Source: JAHEME01 sp034435035
GTDB lineage: Bacteria; Chloroflexota; Anaerolineae; Aggregatilineales; UBA3940
Assembly (NCBI GenBank): GCA_034435035.1
Contig: DAOTXW010000016.1
Span: forward strand, 62,001 to 126,000
Direction: 5' to 3'
Length of the DNA stretch: 64,000 bases
A program made the translations under genes and the position numbers. Shown here in pieces: positions 8,474 through 16,016 of this stretch. The stretch's first letter is position 1. Every line of letters begins with the position of its first letter. The notes beneath the pieces were generated by a model that saw nothing but the letters and a program-made list of their open reading frames with translations, did not search any database and was not told the origin of the DNA.

Positions 8474-9579
8474 TGGCTTTCCCCCGTCTCGAAATTCAAC
8501 TGGTTGCTGCGCTGGTGGCCGCGGCCTGCGCCCTGCCGGGAGTCTTTCTGGTGCTGCGCCGCATGTCTCTCCTCAGCGATGCGATCAGCCACAGCATCCT
8601 GCTGGGCATCGTGATAGGCTACTTCCTGGTGCGGGATTCGACCCACCCGCTGGTCGTAGCCGCCGCTGCCGCTACCGGTGTGCTGACTGTCTCGCTGACA
8701 GAAATGATCTACCGGACCCGGCTGCTCAAGGAGGACGCCGCGGTCGGGCTGGTTTTTCCTGTCCTGTTCAGTCTGGGGGTGATCCTGATCAGCCGCTTTG
8801 CGCGCGACGTACACATCGATGTGGATACCGTCCTGCTGGGCGAGCTGGCTTTCGCGCCGCTCAACCGGCTCACGCTGCTGGGGCTTGATCTGCCGCGCGG
8901 CATCTGGGTGATGGGCGGCATCCTGCTGATCAATGTGGCCGTCATCGCTGCGTTCTATAAAGAACTCAAGCTGGCGACCTTCGACCCCGCGCTGGCGGCG
9001 GCGCTGGGCTTCTCACCGGCTCTTCTGCACTACGGGCTGATGTCACTGGTCTCGGTCACGGCGGTGGGCGCCTTCGACCACGTCGGCTCCGTGCTGGTGG
9101 TGGCGCTGATGATCGCCCCGCCAGCGGCAGCCTATCTGCTGACCGAATCGCTGGGCCGCATGCTGATCTACAGCGCTGGCATTGGCATCGGGTCAGCGGT
9201 AGCCGGCTACTGGCTGGCCCGCTGGCTGGATGTGAACATCTCCGGCGCGATGGCGGCCATGACCGGGGTCGCCTTCCTGCTCGCGCTGCTGCTGGCGCCG
9301 GATCGCGGGCTGCTGGCGGGGGCGAGGTTGCGGGCTCGCCGCCGCCGCCAGTTTGCTGTTGAGATGCTGCTGGTGCATCTCAGCCGTCACGAGGGGACTG
9401 ATGCCGAAGCGGTGGAGAACACGCTCACGCACCTGATGGCTGAACTGAAGTGGCATCCCGATTTCGCCCGGATGGCCGTCCAGCAGGCTCAGCAGGAAGG
9501 GCTGATCACCCGCACCAATGGGCATCTCTTACTGACGGGCGCAGGCCGCCAGATGGCCGGCCATGTGCTCACCCGGTAA
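8473..9579 (+). CDS. Second metal ABC transporter permease with C-terminal winged-helix-like domain
   Basis: A 368-residue paralogue of the preceding permease. It has the ABC-3 signature RRMSLLSDAISHSILLG, eight or nine membrane segments up to about residue 280, and ALLLAPDRGLL at the end of the membrane part. A basic stretch (RARRRRQF) then leads to an 80-residue soluble tail containing MAVQQAQQEGLITRTNGH and LLLTGAGRQM, again winged-helix-like. The start is the ATG at 8473 overlapping the upstream stop; the TTG one codon earlier is less likely. Two different permeases suggest a heterodimeric channel, as in TroCD (family knowledge). Confidence 0.9.
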   Translation: MAFPRLEIQLVAALVAAACALPGVFLVLRRMSLLSDAISHSILLGIVIGYFLVRDSTHPLVVAAAAATGVLTVSLTEMIYRTRLLKEDAAVGLVFPVLFSLGVILISRFARDVHIDVDTVLLGELAFAPLNRLTLLGLDLPRGIWVMGGILLINVAVIAAFYKELKLATFDPALAAALGFSPALLHYGLMSLVSVTAVGAFDHVGSVLVVALMIAPPAAAYLLTESLGRMLIYSAGIGIGSAVAGYWLARWLDVNISGAMAAMTGVAFLLALLLAPDRGLLAGARLRARRRRQFAVEMLLVHLSRHEGTDAEAVENTLTHLMAELKWHPDFARMAVQQAQQEGLITRTNGHLLLTGAGRQMAGHVLTR

Positions 9580-9593
9580 CGATCTGCGGTGGT

Positions 9594-9621
9594 TTGCTTA
9601 TCCCGTGGGTTCGATTACAAT
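9594..9621 (+). promoter_or_regulatory. Possible promoter for arsC
   Basis: TTGCTT (9594-9599), a 16-base spacer and TACAAT (9616-9621) lie 40 bases before the arsC ATG. Each hexamer fits the consensus moderately to well. This allows arsC to be transcribed apart from the metal operon. Confidence 0.4.
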
Positions 9622-9660
9622 CCTCGCGGTGGCAAATGAGTTGCGGAGGGACAGGCGGAG

Positions 9661-10077
9661 ATGAGCCGGCAGCGGGTGCTGGTGTTGTGCACAGGCAATT
9701 CCTGCCGCAGCCAGATGGCTGAAGGTTGGCTGCGCGCCCTGTACGGTAGTCACATTGAGGCATTTAGCGCAGGCAGCAGCCCGGCAGGCTATGTGCACCC
9801 TCTGGCGATCCGGGCGATGGCTGAGGCTGGCGTGGATATCAGCGGTGGCCGCTCCAAGTCCATGCAGGAGTTCATCACTCAGCCGTTCGACACGGTGATC
9901 ACGGTCTGCGATCCGGCCCGCGAGGCCTGCCCGGTTTTTCCCGGTCGGGCGGAGCGTTTGCATCAGACATTTGACGATCCAGCGGAAGCGATCGGATCAG
10001 AAGAGGAACAGATGGCCGAGTTTCGCCGTGTGCGTGATGAGATCCGTGCCTGGATCGAGACCGTGTTTGGCCCCTGA
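9661..10077 (+). CDS. arsC: Thioredoxin-coupled arsenate reductase / low-molecular-weight phosphatase family
   Basis: A 138-residue protein of the LMW tyrosine phosphatase fold. The P-loop CTGNSCR (Cys10-x5-Arg16) starts after the first strand. Cys83 and Cys90 (VCDPAREAC) reproduce the redox relay of Trx-linked ArsC, where Cys10, Cys82 and Cys89 shuttle disulfides during arsenate reduction. This spacing favours arsenate reductase over a plain phosphatase. No arsenite exporter or ArsR gene is adjacent, so the role in arsenic resistance is family inference. An open proline-rich frame overlaps its 3' end. Confidence 0.88.
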   Translation: MSRQRVLVLCTGNSCRSQMAEGWLRALYGSHIEAFSAGSSPAGYVHPLAIRAMAEAGVDISGGRSKSMQEFITQPFDTVITVCDPAREACPVFPGRAERLHQTFDDPAEAIGSEEEQMAEFRRVRDEIRAWIETVFGP

Positions 10078-10333
10078 ACCGGCTGGGTCAGGCCGCCCGC
10101 CGGGTCGTTTGCCTGTGAGGCCGGGGCGTCCGGTGCCCGGCAGTCCACCCCGGCCCGGCACCCCGGTAGAGCCGGATCGTCCGCTGGGGCCGGGTCAGCC
10201 GCGGCCGCCCGCGCGGCCGGTTCAACCGGGAAAACCTGTGCGGCCAGGTCGCCCGGTGCAGCCAGGCCGGCCAGACCCCCGCAGGAAGCAGGCTGCAGGA
10301 GGCAAGCATGACCGATTGGGATTCGCTGGCTGA
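10037..10333 (+). CDS. Possible small Pro/Gly/Arg-repeat protein
   Basis: An open frame between arsC and the DUF1992 gene encodes a repeat of the type xPGxPV (for example RPVQPGKPVRPGRPVQPGRP). The DNA units vary synonymously: Pro is CCG, CCT or CCA, and Gly is GGA, GGT or GGC. This is a hint that the peptide itself is maintained. The start is uncertain: ATG 10037 lies inside arsC, while TTG 10109 and GTG 10115 lie in the gap. The frame ends 26 bases inside the next gene. No ribosome site is obvious. It may equally be a non-coding, GC-rich repeat. Confidence 0.25.
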   Translation: MRSVPGSRPCLAPEPAGSGRPPGRLPVRPGRPVPGSPPRPGTPVEPDRPLGPGQPRPPARPVQPGKPVRPGRPVQPGRPDPRRKQAAGGKHDRLGFAG

Positions 10334-10751
10334 CAGGAAGATCCGTGAGGCGATGGAGGACGGCGTCTTCAACGATCTCCCCGGCAAAGGCAAGCCCATC
10401 CACTGGGATGAAAACCCCTTCGCCAGCCGCGAGCAGGAAGCTGCCTTTAGCCTGCTGAAGAATGCCGGCTACACCCTTCCGTGGATAGCTGAACTTCAGG
10501 AGATCGAGGCCGATCTGGGCCACGCTCGGCGTGCGCTGCTGCGCAACTGGCGCTGGCTGGCCCGCCAGCCTGATGAGCCGGGCGCGGGCGCAGAAGAATG
10601 GGCGCGGGCGCAGGCGGCGTTCCGTGAACAGATCGACAGCGTCAACCGCCGCATCCATCTGTACAATCTCAAAGTCCCGGCTGACGGCTTTCAGCGCCTG
10701 CCGGTCGATCCGCAGCGCGAGATCGCGATCCTCACCGGCGGGGCCGGCTGA
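10308..10751 (+). CDS. DUF1992 (DnaJ-homologue C28-like) domain protein
   Basis: A 147-residue cytoplasmic protein made almost wholly of the DUF1992 domain, found alone in bacteria and fused to a J-domain in DNAJC28. The diagnostic segments are LADRKIREAMEDGVFNDLPG, GKGKPI and LKNAGYTLPWI. The rest is helical with many charged residues. No molecular role is established for the bacterial family. An AGGAGG ribosome site sits 5 bases before the ATG, which fixes the start. It converges on the leftward coiled-coil gene 20 bases away. Confidence 0.88.
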   Translation: MTDWDSLADRKIREAMEDGVFNDLPGKGKPIHWDENPFASREQEAAFSLLKNAGYTLPWIAELQEIEADLGHARRALLRNWRWLARQPDEPGAGAEEWARAQAAFREQIDSVNRRIHLYNLKVPADGFQRLPVDPQREIAILTGGAG

Positions 10752-10771
10752 GGCCACACTGCCTGCAGGCG

Positions 10772-11134
10772 CTACAGGAGCGCTTGTTTCACCTCGTCGA
10801 TCTGGCGGTCCAGCTCGCGCAGCATCCGGGTCAGGATACGCTCCTGCAGGCGCAAGCGCTCCCATTCAGCCACCAGGTCACGGAATTCATCCGTGGTGCT
10901 GCTCAGGAACTTCTGCCACTCATCGTATAGCTGCTTCTGCCGTTCCTCCGGGATGTCGTCGCGCTCCAGCGCCGTCGTGTACTGCTGGATGATGGCTGAG
11001 GGGCGCGGCAGGTAAGCGGTCAGGGTCTTCTTCGCCGAGCGCTGCGCCTCCTGCACAGCGTCCAGCTCCGAGAGCGTCCGATCGCGCTTGATCTCCAACT
11101 CTACCAGGCGCACCGCCTGATCATCGCTGTCCAT
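10772..11134 (-). CDS. Hypothetical coiled-coil protein
   Basis: A 120-residue, highly charged protein predicted to be two long helices: about 8-45 (VRLVELEIKRDRTLSELDAV) and about 80-118 (WERLRLQERILTRMLREL). The heptad-like Leu/Ile spacing suggests a coiled coil or a helical hairpin. There are no cysteines, signal peptide or membrane segment. AGGA lies 6 bases before the ATG. I do not recognise a family, and function is unknown. It converges with the DUF1992 gene. Confidence 0.75.
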   Translation of the reverse strand: MDSDDQAVRLVELEIKRDRTLSELDAVQEAQRSAKKTLTAYLPRPSAIIQQYTTALERDDIPEERQKQLYDEWQKFLSSTTDEFRDLVAEWERLRLQERILTRMLRELDRQIDEVKQALL

Positions 11135-11400
11135 GCCTGATCCTGTTCTCCCTGGCTGTGAGTCAGCAGGCTCCCATTGTAACCTGATCCTCCCGGGCGG
11201 CGCACAAATCGATCCCCGCCCGGGTGGATCTCAAATTGGGCGGTGAGGGTGATAGACGGCTCGCAGCCGATCTCCTCCCCATCTGAAGTGCGCCCTCGCG
11301 CCCCGCCGAAAGTTGCGCGGCGAGCCGCTGTTGGGCAGACTTGTAGATCAAGGCGGCGCATCCGCCGATCCATCCGGTCAGCACAGGGGAGCTAGAATCC

Positions 11401-11910
11401 GTGTCCCGAAAAGCATTACGCAGTGCGCATCGCAGGAAGGCCCGTCAGCAGCGGTGGCTCATGATCGGCGGTGGGGCGCTGGTCGTGATCGCGTTGATCG
11501 CGGCCATCATCGCTTTGAGCAGCCCGGATAAGCCGGCTGAGACTGAGGCCATCGCCGATGGCCAGGAGCACACCACTGCCAGCGGGCTGCGGTACATCAT
11601 CGCCGAGCAGGGTGACGGCGCGCAGGCAGTTGCCGGCAGCACGGTTGCGGTGCATTATGTGGGCTCTCTGGAAGACGGCACCGTGTTCGACAGTTCGTAT
11701 GACCGGGGGCAACCCATTGAGTTCGTTCTGGGGACTGGATCGGTGATTCCGGGCTGGGATGAAGGCATCGCGCTGCTGCGCGAGGGGGGCCGTGCCACGC
11801 TGATCATCCCGCCTGATCTGGCCTACGGGCCGGGCGGCTCTCCGCCGGCCATCCCGCCTAACGCTACCCTGACCTTTGAGGTCGAACTGGTCAGCGTGCA
11901 GGGACCCTGA
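11401..11910 (+). CDS. Membrane-anchored FKBP-type peptidyl-prolyl isomerase
   Basis: A 169-residue rotamase. The N-terminus is strongly basic (RSAHRRKARQQRW) and is followed by one transmembrane helix (about 20-41, GGGALVVIALIAAIIALSS), so the enzyme faces outward from the membrane. The FKBP domain (about 60-168) has VAVHYVGSLEDGTVFDSSYD, PIEFVLG, VIPGWDEGIALL, GGRATLIIPPDLAYG and PNATLTFEVEL, all canonical for active FKBPs. The start is GTG at 11401. The likely role is folding of exported proteins. Confidence 0.92.
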   Translation: MSRKALRSAHRRKARQQRWLMIGGGALVVIALIAAIIALSSPDKPAETEAIADGQEHTTASGLRYIIAEQGDGAQAVAGSTVAVHYVGSLEDGTVFDSSYDRGQPIEFVLGTGSVIPGWDEGIALLREGGRATLIIPPDLAYGPGGSPPAIPPNATLTFEVELVSVQGP

Positions 11911-11924
11911 TCCGGGGCAAGCTG

Positions 11925-11964
11925 GCGGCGCAGCGGGTCTGCCCGATCGGTCCTGCTGCGCCGC
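11925..11964. terminator. Hairpin between convergent genes
   Basis: GCGGCGCAGC (11925-11934) pairs perfectly with GCTGCGCCGC (11955-11964) between the FKBP gene and the leftward hydrolase gene. It lacks a T-tract, so it may serve as a bidirectional, possibly Rho-assisted, terminator. Confidence 0.5.
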
Positions 11965-12824
11965 TAAAGCCGCTCGCGGATGAAGCGGCGGATCTCCTCT
12001 GCCAGCCGATGAGGGTGCTGGAGCTGGACATCGTGGATGCTCTCCTCCAGCCAACGCACCTCGACATCCGCCAGCAGGCGCTCCGCTTCAGCGGCGCCCT
12101 TTTCCTTCTGCGCGAGATGATCGGGCTCATCACGGCCCACCCACCGCACCGGCAGCACCAGTGCCGGGCAGATGACCCGTGGGTACAGGTCGGTCAGGCG
12201 GGCTTCCCACATCGCCCGCAGGATGCGCAGGTGGAAGTCCAGCGGCAGCCGACGGTGCAGGCGCTCCTCGGCGTCGATCTCGAAGTTCGCCATGATGGCC
12301 GCTTCAACAGCCGGGCTGAGTAGCCCCTGCGGCGTGCGGCTCACCAGCATCTGGCGGAACTCTTCCACAGGCATCCCGTCCAGCGAGGGCGGGGTCAGCC
12401 GCTTGAGCGTCTGCTCCCAGGTCATCGACTGTCCCAGGTTGATCAGCCCGCCGTCCAGCATCACGATCCCACCGACCCGCTCCGGCGCGTGAGCGGCCAG
12501 CCACAGCGCCACGTACGCTCCCCAGCTGTGGCCCACAATCACCGGGCGTTCAAACTGCAGGGCATGCAGCACGCCCAGAACATCCTGCGCGATGGCGTTG
12601 AAGCCGTAGTCGCCGTCCGGCTTCTCACTCTGGCCGTGGCCGCGCAGATCGAGGGCGACCGTCCGCGCCTCCTCGGTGAGCAGGGGGGCGACCAGATCCC
12701 AGATATGGCTGGTGGAAGACAGCCCGTGCAGCAGGAGCGTCGGCCAGCCGCGGCCGTCCCAGTCCCGGTAATGGAAGCTCAGCTCGTTGACAGTCAGCGT
12801 CTTGTCGATGGCGTACTGGGCCAT
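11964..12824 (-). CDS. Alpha/beta hydrolase
   Basis: A 286-residue alpha/beta-hydrolase-fold enzyme. The oxyanion region is LLLHGLSSTSH, the strand-4 motif is LDLRGHGQSEKPDG, and the nucleophile elbow is VGHSWGAY with Ser100. The catalytic His is probably His264 in ESIHDVQ near the C-terminus, with an acid in the VGRDEPDHL loop. No signal peptide is present. Substrate cannot be told; sequence style is closest to esterases, haloperoxidase-like or C-C hydrolases. AGGAGA lies 9 bases before the ATG. Confidence 0.88.
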   Translation of the reverse strand: MAQYAIDKTLTVNELSFHYRDWDGRGWPTLLLHGLSSTSHIWDLVAPLLTEEARTVALDLRGHGQSEKPDGDYGFNAIAQDVLGVLHALQFERPVIVGHSWGAYVALWLAAHAPERVGGIVMLDGGLINLGQSMTWEQTLKRLTPPSLDGMPVEEFRQMLVSRTPQGLLSPAVEAAIMANFEIDAEERLHRRLPLDFHLRILRAMWEARLTDLYPRVICPALVLPVRWVGRDEPDHLAQKEKGAAEAERLLADVEVRWLEESIHDVQLQHPHRLAEEIRRFIRERL

Positions 12825-12923
12825 GCGGCAGTGTCTCCTCGAAGAGCAGCGCCGGTGCGTCTGTGCCTCTGAGCCGAGTATAGCTTGGTTTGTGTCTGGA
12901 TGGAAATCGGTGAACCGGCTGCC

Positions 12924-13748
12924 CTACAGCCGGGCGATGATCTCGCTGCGCTCAAAGCTCTGGACGGCCACCGCCAGCACGATCGCATCGATGGCCCACA
13001 GCACCAGCCCCAGGATGGCCGCAACCCAGGCGCTCAAGAAGAGCAGGCCGGAGACCTGGCCCAGCATCAGCCCGATGATCGGCACGACGATCACCCCGCC
13101 CAGCTGGTACGCCTCCTGCATCGTGCGCACCCGGGAAGAGACCAGCACGGTAGCGCCAAGCCCCAGCGCCGAAGCGGCTGGCGAAACCCACAATACCAGA
13201 ACCAGCCACATGACATTGGGGAAGAACAGCCGGCCCATCACCGGCCATCCCGCCGCGTTGGCGACCACGGTATACAGCAGGAAGCTGATCACGGCGGCCG
13301 CCTGTGCCGGCAGCCAGGCCGCCAGCATCTTCCCCATGATCATCTCGCGGTCGGTCAGCGGAGTGTGCAGCAGCGCTTCCAGGGTCTTGCGCTCCTTCTC
13401 CCCGGCGAAGCTGTCCGCGGCGATCACGCTGGAGACCATCAAGGGCACGATCAGGTAGAGCGGGGCAAAGAGGTACACTACCATCAGCACCAGAAACAGC
13501 TGCCGCTGGTCCAGCCCGGCCATCTGGCTCCGGACGGCGGGCGGCATGGCCCGCAGCAGCTGCTCGACATCCTCCAGTTCACCGGCTGCCGCCTCGGCCG
13601 GGATAGCGGAGGAAGCCAGCCCGAACCCGGCGGGCATCAGCACCTGCAGGATGATCGGCACCACGGCGATCGGGATCAGCACCGCCTTGCTGCGCAGCAC
13701 CACGGTCAGGTCTTTGCGGATCAGGGCACGGATGCCGCGCCAGTTCAT
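12924..13748 (-). CDS. ABC-2 type transporter permease
   Basis: A 274-residue membrane protein. An N-terminal cytoplasmic segment (NWRGIRALIRKDLTVVLRSK) is followed by TM1, a long external loop with many Glu/Ala (about 50-85), and five further TM helices. The loop sequence FAGEKERKTLEALLHTPLTD is a hallmark of NatB/YhaP-type ABC-2 permeases. Its ATG overlaps the stop of the upstream ATPase gene (ATGA), so the two form an exporter. Substrate is unknown; sodium, antibiotics and lipids are the known range of the family. Confidence 0.9.
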   Translation of the reverse strand: MNWRGIRALIRKDLTVVLRSKAVLIPIAVVPIILQVLMPAGFGLASSAIPAEAAAGELEDVEQLLRAMPPAVRSQMAGLDQRQLFLVLMVVYLFAPLYLIVPLMVSSVIAADSFAGEKERKTLEALLHTPLTDREMIMGKMLAAWLPAQAAAVISFLLYTVVANAAGWPVMGRLFFPNVMWLVLVLWVSPAASALGLGATVLVSSRVRTMQEAYQLGGVIVVPIIGLMLGQVSGLLFLSAWVAAILGLVLWAIDAIVLAVAVQSFERSEIIARL

Positions 13749-14692
13749 GCCGGTGCCCCCTCATGCAGCGCGAAGTAAATGTCCTCCAGCGTGGGCTCCT
13801 GGGGTGTGACCCGGTAGACCCGAATCCCCGCTTCCACCAGCGCCCCCAGCAGCAGCGGAACCGTCTCTCGGCCCGTGCCCTGTGCGATGACCACGTCCAC
13901 TTCCACGCTGGCCTCACGCACGCCCGCCACAGCCTGAATTACCGCCAGGGCGCGCCCGGCATCGTCATGGGCGACTTCAATCTCCACGCGCTGGCTGCTG
14001 TGCATTATTTGCTGGCCCAGCTCTGCAGGGGTGCCCAGCGCGATCAGCTGGCCCTGCTCCAGCACGGCCACCCGGTCGCACAGGCGCTGGGCCTCCGGCA
14101 GATTGTGGGTGCAGAGAAACACCGTATGGCCCTGCTCGCGGCTGAGCGTGCGGATCAGGTCGCGCACGCCCCGGGCTGCGATCGGATCCAGCCCTGACGT
14201 TGGTTCGTCGAGGTAGACCACCTGAGGCCGATGGATCAGAGCGCGTGCCAGCGCCAGCCGCTGCTTCATCCCCTTGCTGAAAGTGCCGACCTTCTCTGTG
14301 TCGCGGGTTTGCAGCTCGAACATCTCCAGCGACTCCGCGACTCGCCGCGCTACCTCACCCTCAGGCACCCCGTACAGATCGGCGTAGATGGTCAGATTCT
14401 CGCGGGCGCTCAGGCGCTCATCCAGCGAGGGGTTCTCGGTCAGCACGCCAGTGCGCCGGCGCAGCGCGGCGCCCTGCGTCACCGGATCAAGGCCCAGCAC
14501 ACGCGCTTCTCCGGCGCTGGGAGCCAGCACGCCGTTCAGCAGCCGGATCGTGGTGGTCTTGCCGGCTCCATTGTGGCCCAGAAAGCCGAACACTTCGCCG
14601 GGCTGCACCTCCAGACTCAGATTAGTGACGGCGGGTATGTCGCCGAAGCGACGGCTGAGGCCCCGGGCGAGGATGGCAGGCATGGCGTTCAC
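13745..14692 (-). CDS. ABC exporter ATP-binding protein
   Basis: A 315-residue ATPase of the CcmA/NatA class. Walker A is GHNGAGKTT (about 40-48), the signature region TFSKGMKQRLALARAL carries KGMKQ in place of SGGQ as is common in this class, and Walker B is VVYLDEPTSGLDP. About 80 extra C-terminal residues (from MHSSQRVEIEVAH) form the small regulatory domain typical of exporter ATPases. It is translationally coupled to the permease gene. A TATAAT on the minus strand (14727-14722) lies just upstream. Confidence 0.93.
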   Translation of the reverse strand: MNAMPAILARGLSRRFGDIPAVTNLSLEVQPGEVFGFLGHNGAGKTTTIRLLNGVLAPSAGEARVLGLDPVTQGAALRRRTGVLTENPSLDERLSARENLTIYADLYGVPEGEVARRVAESLEMFELQTRDTEKVGTFSKGMKQRLALARALIHRPQVVYLDEPTSGLDPIAARGVRDLIRTLSREQGHTVFLCTHNLPEAQRLCDRVAVLEQGQLIALGTPAELGQQIMHSSQRVEIEVAHDDAGRALAVIQAVAGVREASVEVDVVIAQGTGRETVPLLLGALVEAGIRVYRVTPQEPTLEDIYFALHEGAPA

Positions 14693-14730
14693 AGTGGGTC
14701 TCCGCGGTGATCTTGCCTGCCATTATAATG

Positions 14731-14758
14731 CAAAAGCGCCCCCGGCGGAGCGCTCTTG
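14731..14758 (-). terminator. Terminator-like hairpin after the response regulator gene
   Basis: On the minus strand CAAGAGCGC and GCGCTTTTG pair with one mismatch around a 10-base loop, and the 3' arm contains TTTT. It lies 22 bases beyond the stop of the response regulator gene at 14780. Confidence 0.5.
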
Positions 14759-14779
14759 CAGGAGGAGAGAAACGATCGC

Positions 14780-15157
14780 TCAGTCGCGGCTGACCTGCAG
14801 CTGGCGAATGATCGGCAGGAGATCGGAGTCCATCGAGGCTTTGGTCACAAAGCCGTCGGCCCCGGCGGCGATAGCGGCGCTGCGATGGTGCGGCGTGTCG
14901 TGCATGGTCAGGATGATCACCGGCAGCCCGGGCCAGCGCTGCTTCACCTGGCGCATCAGCTCAAGCCCGTTGGAGCCGGGCATCACCAGGTCGGTGATGA
15001 TCAGGGTAGGGCGCAGCGACTCCACCAGATTCAGTGCCTCGCCAGCTGAGCCAGCTGTGCCGATGACGGCCAGCCCCTCGTGCGAATCGAGGAACTCGCG
15101 GGACATTGCGAGGAACTCAGGATTATCATCAACCAGCAGCACCTGGCTCTTTTTCAT
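14780..15157 (-). CDS. Single-domain response regulator
   Basis: A 125-residue CheY-like receiver. The acidic pair is in QVLLVDDNPEF, the phospho-acceptor Asp is in LIITDLVMPGSNG, the Thr/Ser switch is IILTMHD, and the conserved Lys is in GFVTKAS. No output domain is present. I chose the ATG at 15157 because the receiver fold starts at once. An upstream ATG at 15244 would add 29 residues of unrelated composition, but it has an AGG box nearby and cannot be excluded. It is the first of five response regulator genes in the island. Partner kinase unknown. Confidence 0.85.
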   Translation of the reverse strand: MKKSQVLLVDDNPEFLAMSREFLDSHEGLAVIGTAGSAGEALNLVESLRPTLIITDLVMPGSNGLELMRQVKQRWPGLPVIILTMHDTPHHRSAAIAAGADGFVTKASMDSDLLPIIRQLQVSRD

Positions 15158-15359
15158 CGGCTGATTCCGTCGGTTCATCGCGGGCAGGGTTCGAGTCGTC
15201 CCGGAGACGGCAGCGACGGCAGTTCTCATGGTGTTGGGCATCATCCGGACCTGTTCTCACCCTGCAGATAGTGTGTGATGCTTATAGATTAACATGAAGC
15301 GGGGCCTGTCAGTATGGGGATAATCCCTACTCTGGCGGGGCCGGTGGCGGGCCGTGTGG

Positions 15360-16016
15360 CTACTCGCGGGGTGTGACGATCCCGTTGGCAATCGCGAACC
15401 TCACCAGCGCGGTCACGTCGCGGATGTTCAGCTTCTCCATCAGATTGAAACGATGCTTCTCGACCGTCTTGATACTGATGTGCAGCCGCATGGCGATCTG
15501 GCGGTTCGTGTTGCCCTCGGCGACCATCTGCAGCACCTCGCGCTCGCGCGAGGTCAGGCGTTCCAACGGCGAGACAAACGTGCCACGACGCTGAAGCAGG
15601 TCCTCGATCTCGCTGGCGGGCAGCTCGCGCGAAAGATAGGTCTCGCCGTTCATGACGGCGCGAATGGCCGCAGGCAGTTCATCCACGACCGAATCCTTCA
15701 TCAGATAGCCGCTGGCGCCGGCCTGCAGGGCCTGCACAATGTAAGCCTGATCATGATGCTGCGACAGGATGATCACCCGCGTCTGCTTGACGCTGGCATG
15801 CAGCCGGGCGGTGGCCTCCAGGCCATTCAGATTGGGCATGGCGATGTCCATGACCACCACATCCGGCTTAAGGTTGGCTGCCAGGTCCACAGCCCGGTTG
15901 CCGTCCTCGGCCTGACCTACCACTTCGAACTCGCCGAGCTCGTTCAGCAGAGCGCGCAGCCCTTCGCGCACCAGATGATGATCTTCGGCCAGCAGGATGC
16001 GTATCTGTCGATACAT
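15360..16016 (-). CDS. NarL/FixJ-family response regulator
   Basis: A 218-residue DNA-binding regulator with an N-terminal receiver (about 1-120, phospho-acceptor Asp in VVVMDIAMPNLNG, Lys in GYLMKDS). A LuxR-type helix-turn-helix follows (about 150-212, LTSREREVLQMVAEG, NRQIAMRLHISIKTVEKHR). Its ATG overlaps the stop of the upstream sensor kinase by one base (TAATG), so it is the cognate regulator. Target promoters cannot be inferred. Confidence 0.95.
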   Translation of the reverse strand: MYRQIRILLAEDHHLVREGLRALLNELGEFEVVGQAEDGNRAVDLAANLKPDVVVMDIAMPNLNGLEATARLHASVKQTRVIILSQHHDQAYIVQALQAGASGYLMKDSVVDELPAAIRAVMNGETYLSRELPASEIEDLLQRRGTFVSPLERLTSREREVLQMVAEGNTNRQIAMRLHISIKTVEKHRFNLMEKLNIRDVTALVRFAIANGIVTPRE

